Shown: in pieces, positions 6,294 through 6,883 of the stretch
Position numbering within the stretch: position 1 is the stretch's first letter
How the letters are laid out: the number at the start of each line of letters is the position of its first letter
Source of the DNA: Dysgonomonas sp.
GTDB taxonomy: Bacteria > Bacteroidota > Bacteroidia > Bacteroidales > Dysgonomonadaceae
DNA: 6,883 bases
Reading direction: 5' to 3'
Assembly (NCBI GenBank): GCA_003523545.1
Contig: DQAM01000375.1
Coordinates: 1-6,883, forward strand
Notes under the pieces: model-generated
The model's input: the letters and a program-made list of their open reading frames with translations, nothing else
Told to the model about the DNA's origin: nothing
Databases searched by the model: none
Translations under genes and position numbers: made by a program

Positions 6294-6830
6294 TCATCCG
6301 AACATTTTGTGCCATTCGTCAAATTGCGTCAGGTTGCGGTCACCGTGCTTCACCATTTTTTCCTTAATTTTCTTTGCTTTTTTCTCTTTTCCGAGATTGG
6401 CTTTCGAATAGAAGCAGTCGGCATAGCATATTACCTGTTCTTCGATGCTTATCGGCATCATATCCCGGTGGGGCAGGGGAAGCCCCTGTTCTATAATTTC
6501 ACTTTTGAGCAGGCCTGTGCCCGTATGCCGTTCGCATACAAGTGCATGGCGGGGCAATCCTTCCGCCTGTAAAATTTCACATCCAAGATAACCGTGCGCC
6601 AAGTAGGGATGGTCTCCAAAACACTTGATAGAAGGGGCATAGGTCATGAATATGCCTATATCATGAAGCATTCCGGCCTCGCTTACAAACTGGGTGTCGA
6701 TGTTCAGTTCGGGGTGTTTTTCCGCTATCTTCAATGCTTTGCGTGTAACGTCGGTGCTGTGGCTGATGAGAATGCAGTACAGATCGGAATCTTCTTTATA
6801 ATATTTTTTAATTATATCCAGCGGATTCAT
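6294..6830 (-). CDS. HD-domain (HDIG-type) phosphohydrolase-like protein
   Basis: 178 residues. It carries the metal-binding pattern of the HD superfamily: His24 in LISHSTDVTRKAL, the His56-Asp57 doublet in MLHDIGIF, His79 in YLAHGYLG, His102 in CERHTGTGL and Asp138 in CYADCFYSK. The MLHDIG segment and the small size match the stand-alone HDIG-domain proteins common in bacteria. HD enzymes cleave phosphomonoesters, nucleotides or cyclic dinucleotides using one or two metals; the substrate of this subgroup is unknown to me. The protein is soluble, with no signal peptide, and has a lysine-rich stretch at 148-161. The ATG at 6830 places His24 at the usual distance from the N-terminus. The upstream leader is AT-rich and cut by the window edge. 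It is separated from galK by 192 bp, so the two need not share a job. Confidence 0.88.
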   Translation of the reverse strand: MNPLDIIKKYYKEDSDLYCILISHSTDVTRKALKIAEKHPELNIDTQFVSEAGMLHDIGIFMTYAPSIKCFGDHPYLAHGYLGCEILQAEGLPRHALVCERHTGTGLLKSEIIEQGLPLPHRDMMPISIEEQVICYADCFYSKANLGKEKKAKKIKEKMVKHGDRNLTQFDEWHKMFG

Positions 6831-6883
6831 AGCAAAATATGATTTATAAAAAACAATAAAAAAGTTATCTTTACAAAAATAAA

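Noticed and set aside
6277..6297. 7-bp inverted repeat ATGAAAA/TTTTCAT over the HD gene stop codon as a terminator
   Set aside because: On the minus strand it is followed by a run of A, not T, and the stem is nearly all AT.
6831..6883. Promoter of the HD gene
   Set aside because: The stretch is AT-rich with TTTG and TAACTTTT pieces, but no pair has the right spacing, and the region is cut by the window edge.
1..6883. CRISPR array, transposon, phage, toxin-antitoxin or other defence system, tRNA/rRNA
   Set aside because: No regularly spaced repeats, transposase motifs, terminal repeats or RNA gene signatures were seen; every gene belongs to a recognisable cellular family.

Overview
The window looks like chromosomal DNA of a Bacteroidota bacterium, most likely order Bacteroidales (Bacteroides, Parabacteroides or Dysgonomonas type). 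The basis is the protein set (a DUF4494 protein, a Bacteroides-style OxyR, a lipoprotein version of a TIM-barrel sugar isomerase), A-rich leaders with few clear Shine-Dalgarno sites, and one near-consensus Bacteroidetes promoter (TAnnTTTG -7 box). The genus cannot be fixed from the sequence alone.

Left part, plus strand (1-1977): the C-terminal three quarters of a Gfo/Idh/MocA-type NAD(P)-dependent sugar oxidoreductase, cut by the window edge, is followed after 47 bp by a lipoprotein of the xylose-isomerase-like TIM-barrel superfamily. They look like the end of a carbohydrate-processing operon, closed by a perfect 15-bp hairpin terminator. Next comes a lone, AT-richer GNAT acetyltransferase gene (2023-2562). 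A hairpin between it and the convergent oxyR probably ends transcription from both sides.

Right part, minus strand (2626-6830), in order of transcription: an HD-domain phosphohydrolase-like protein, galactokinase (galK), a DUF4494 protein, a YggS/PLPBP-family pyridoxal-phosphate homeostasis protein, and a LysR-type OxyR with both redox cysteines. DUF4494 and yggS are 13 bp apart and oxyR follows 48 bp later, so these three may form one transcription unit. A plausible promoter precedes it, with a 10-bp inverted repeat over the expected start. galK stands alone between AT-rich intergenic regions of about 180-190 bp.

The genes are mostly household ones: sugar catabolism (oxidoreductase, isomerase, GalK), PLP homeostasis (YggS) and peroxide response (OxyR). 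I see no RNA gene, transposon, CRISPR array, phage gene or defence system. No stretch over 300 bases lacks a gene. The best leads are the unknown DUF4494 protein next to yggS and oxyR, the inverted repeat in front of it, and the truncated sugar oxidoreductase/isomerase pair.
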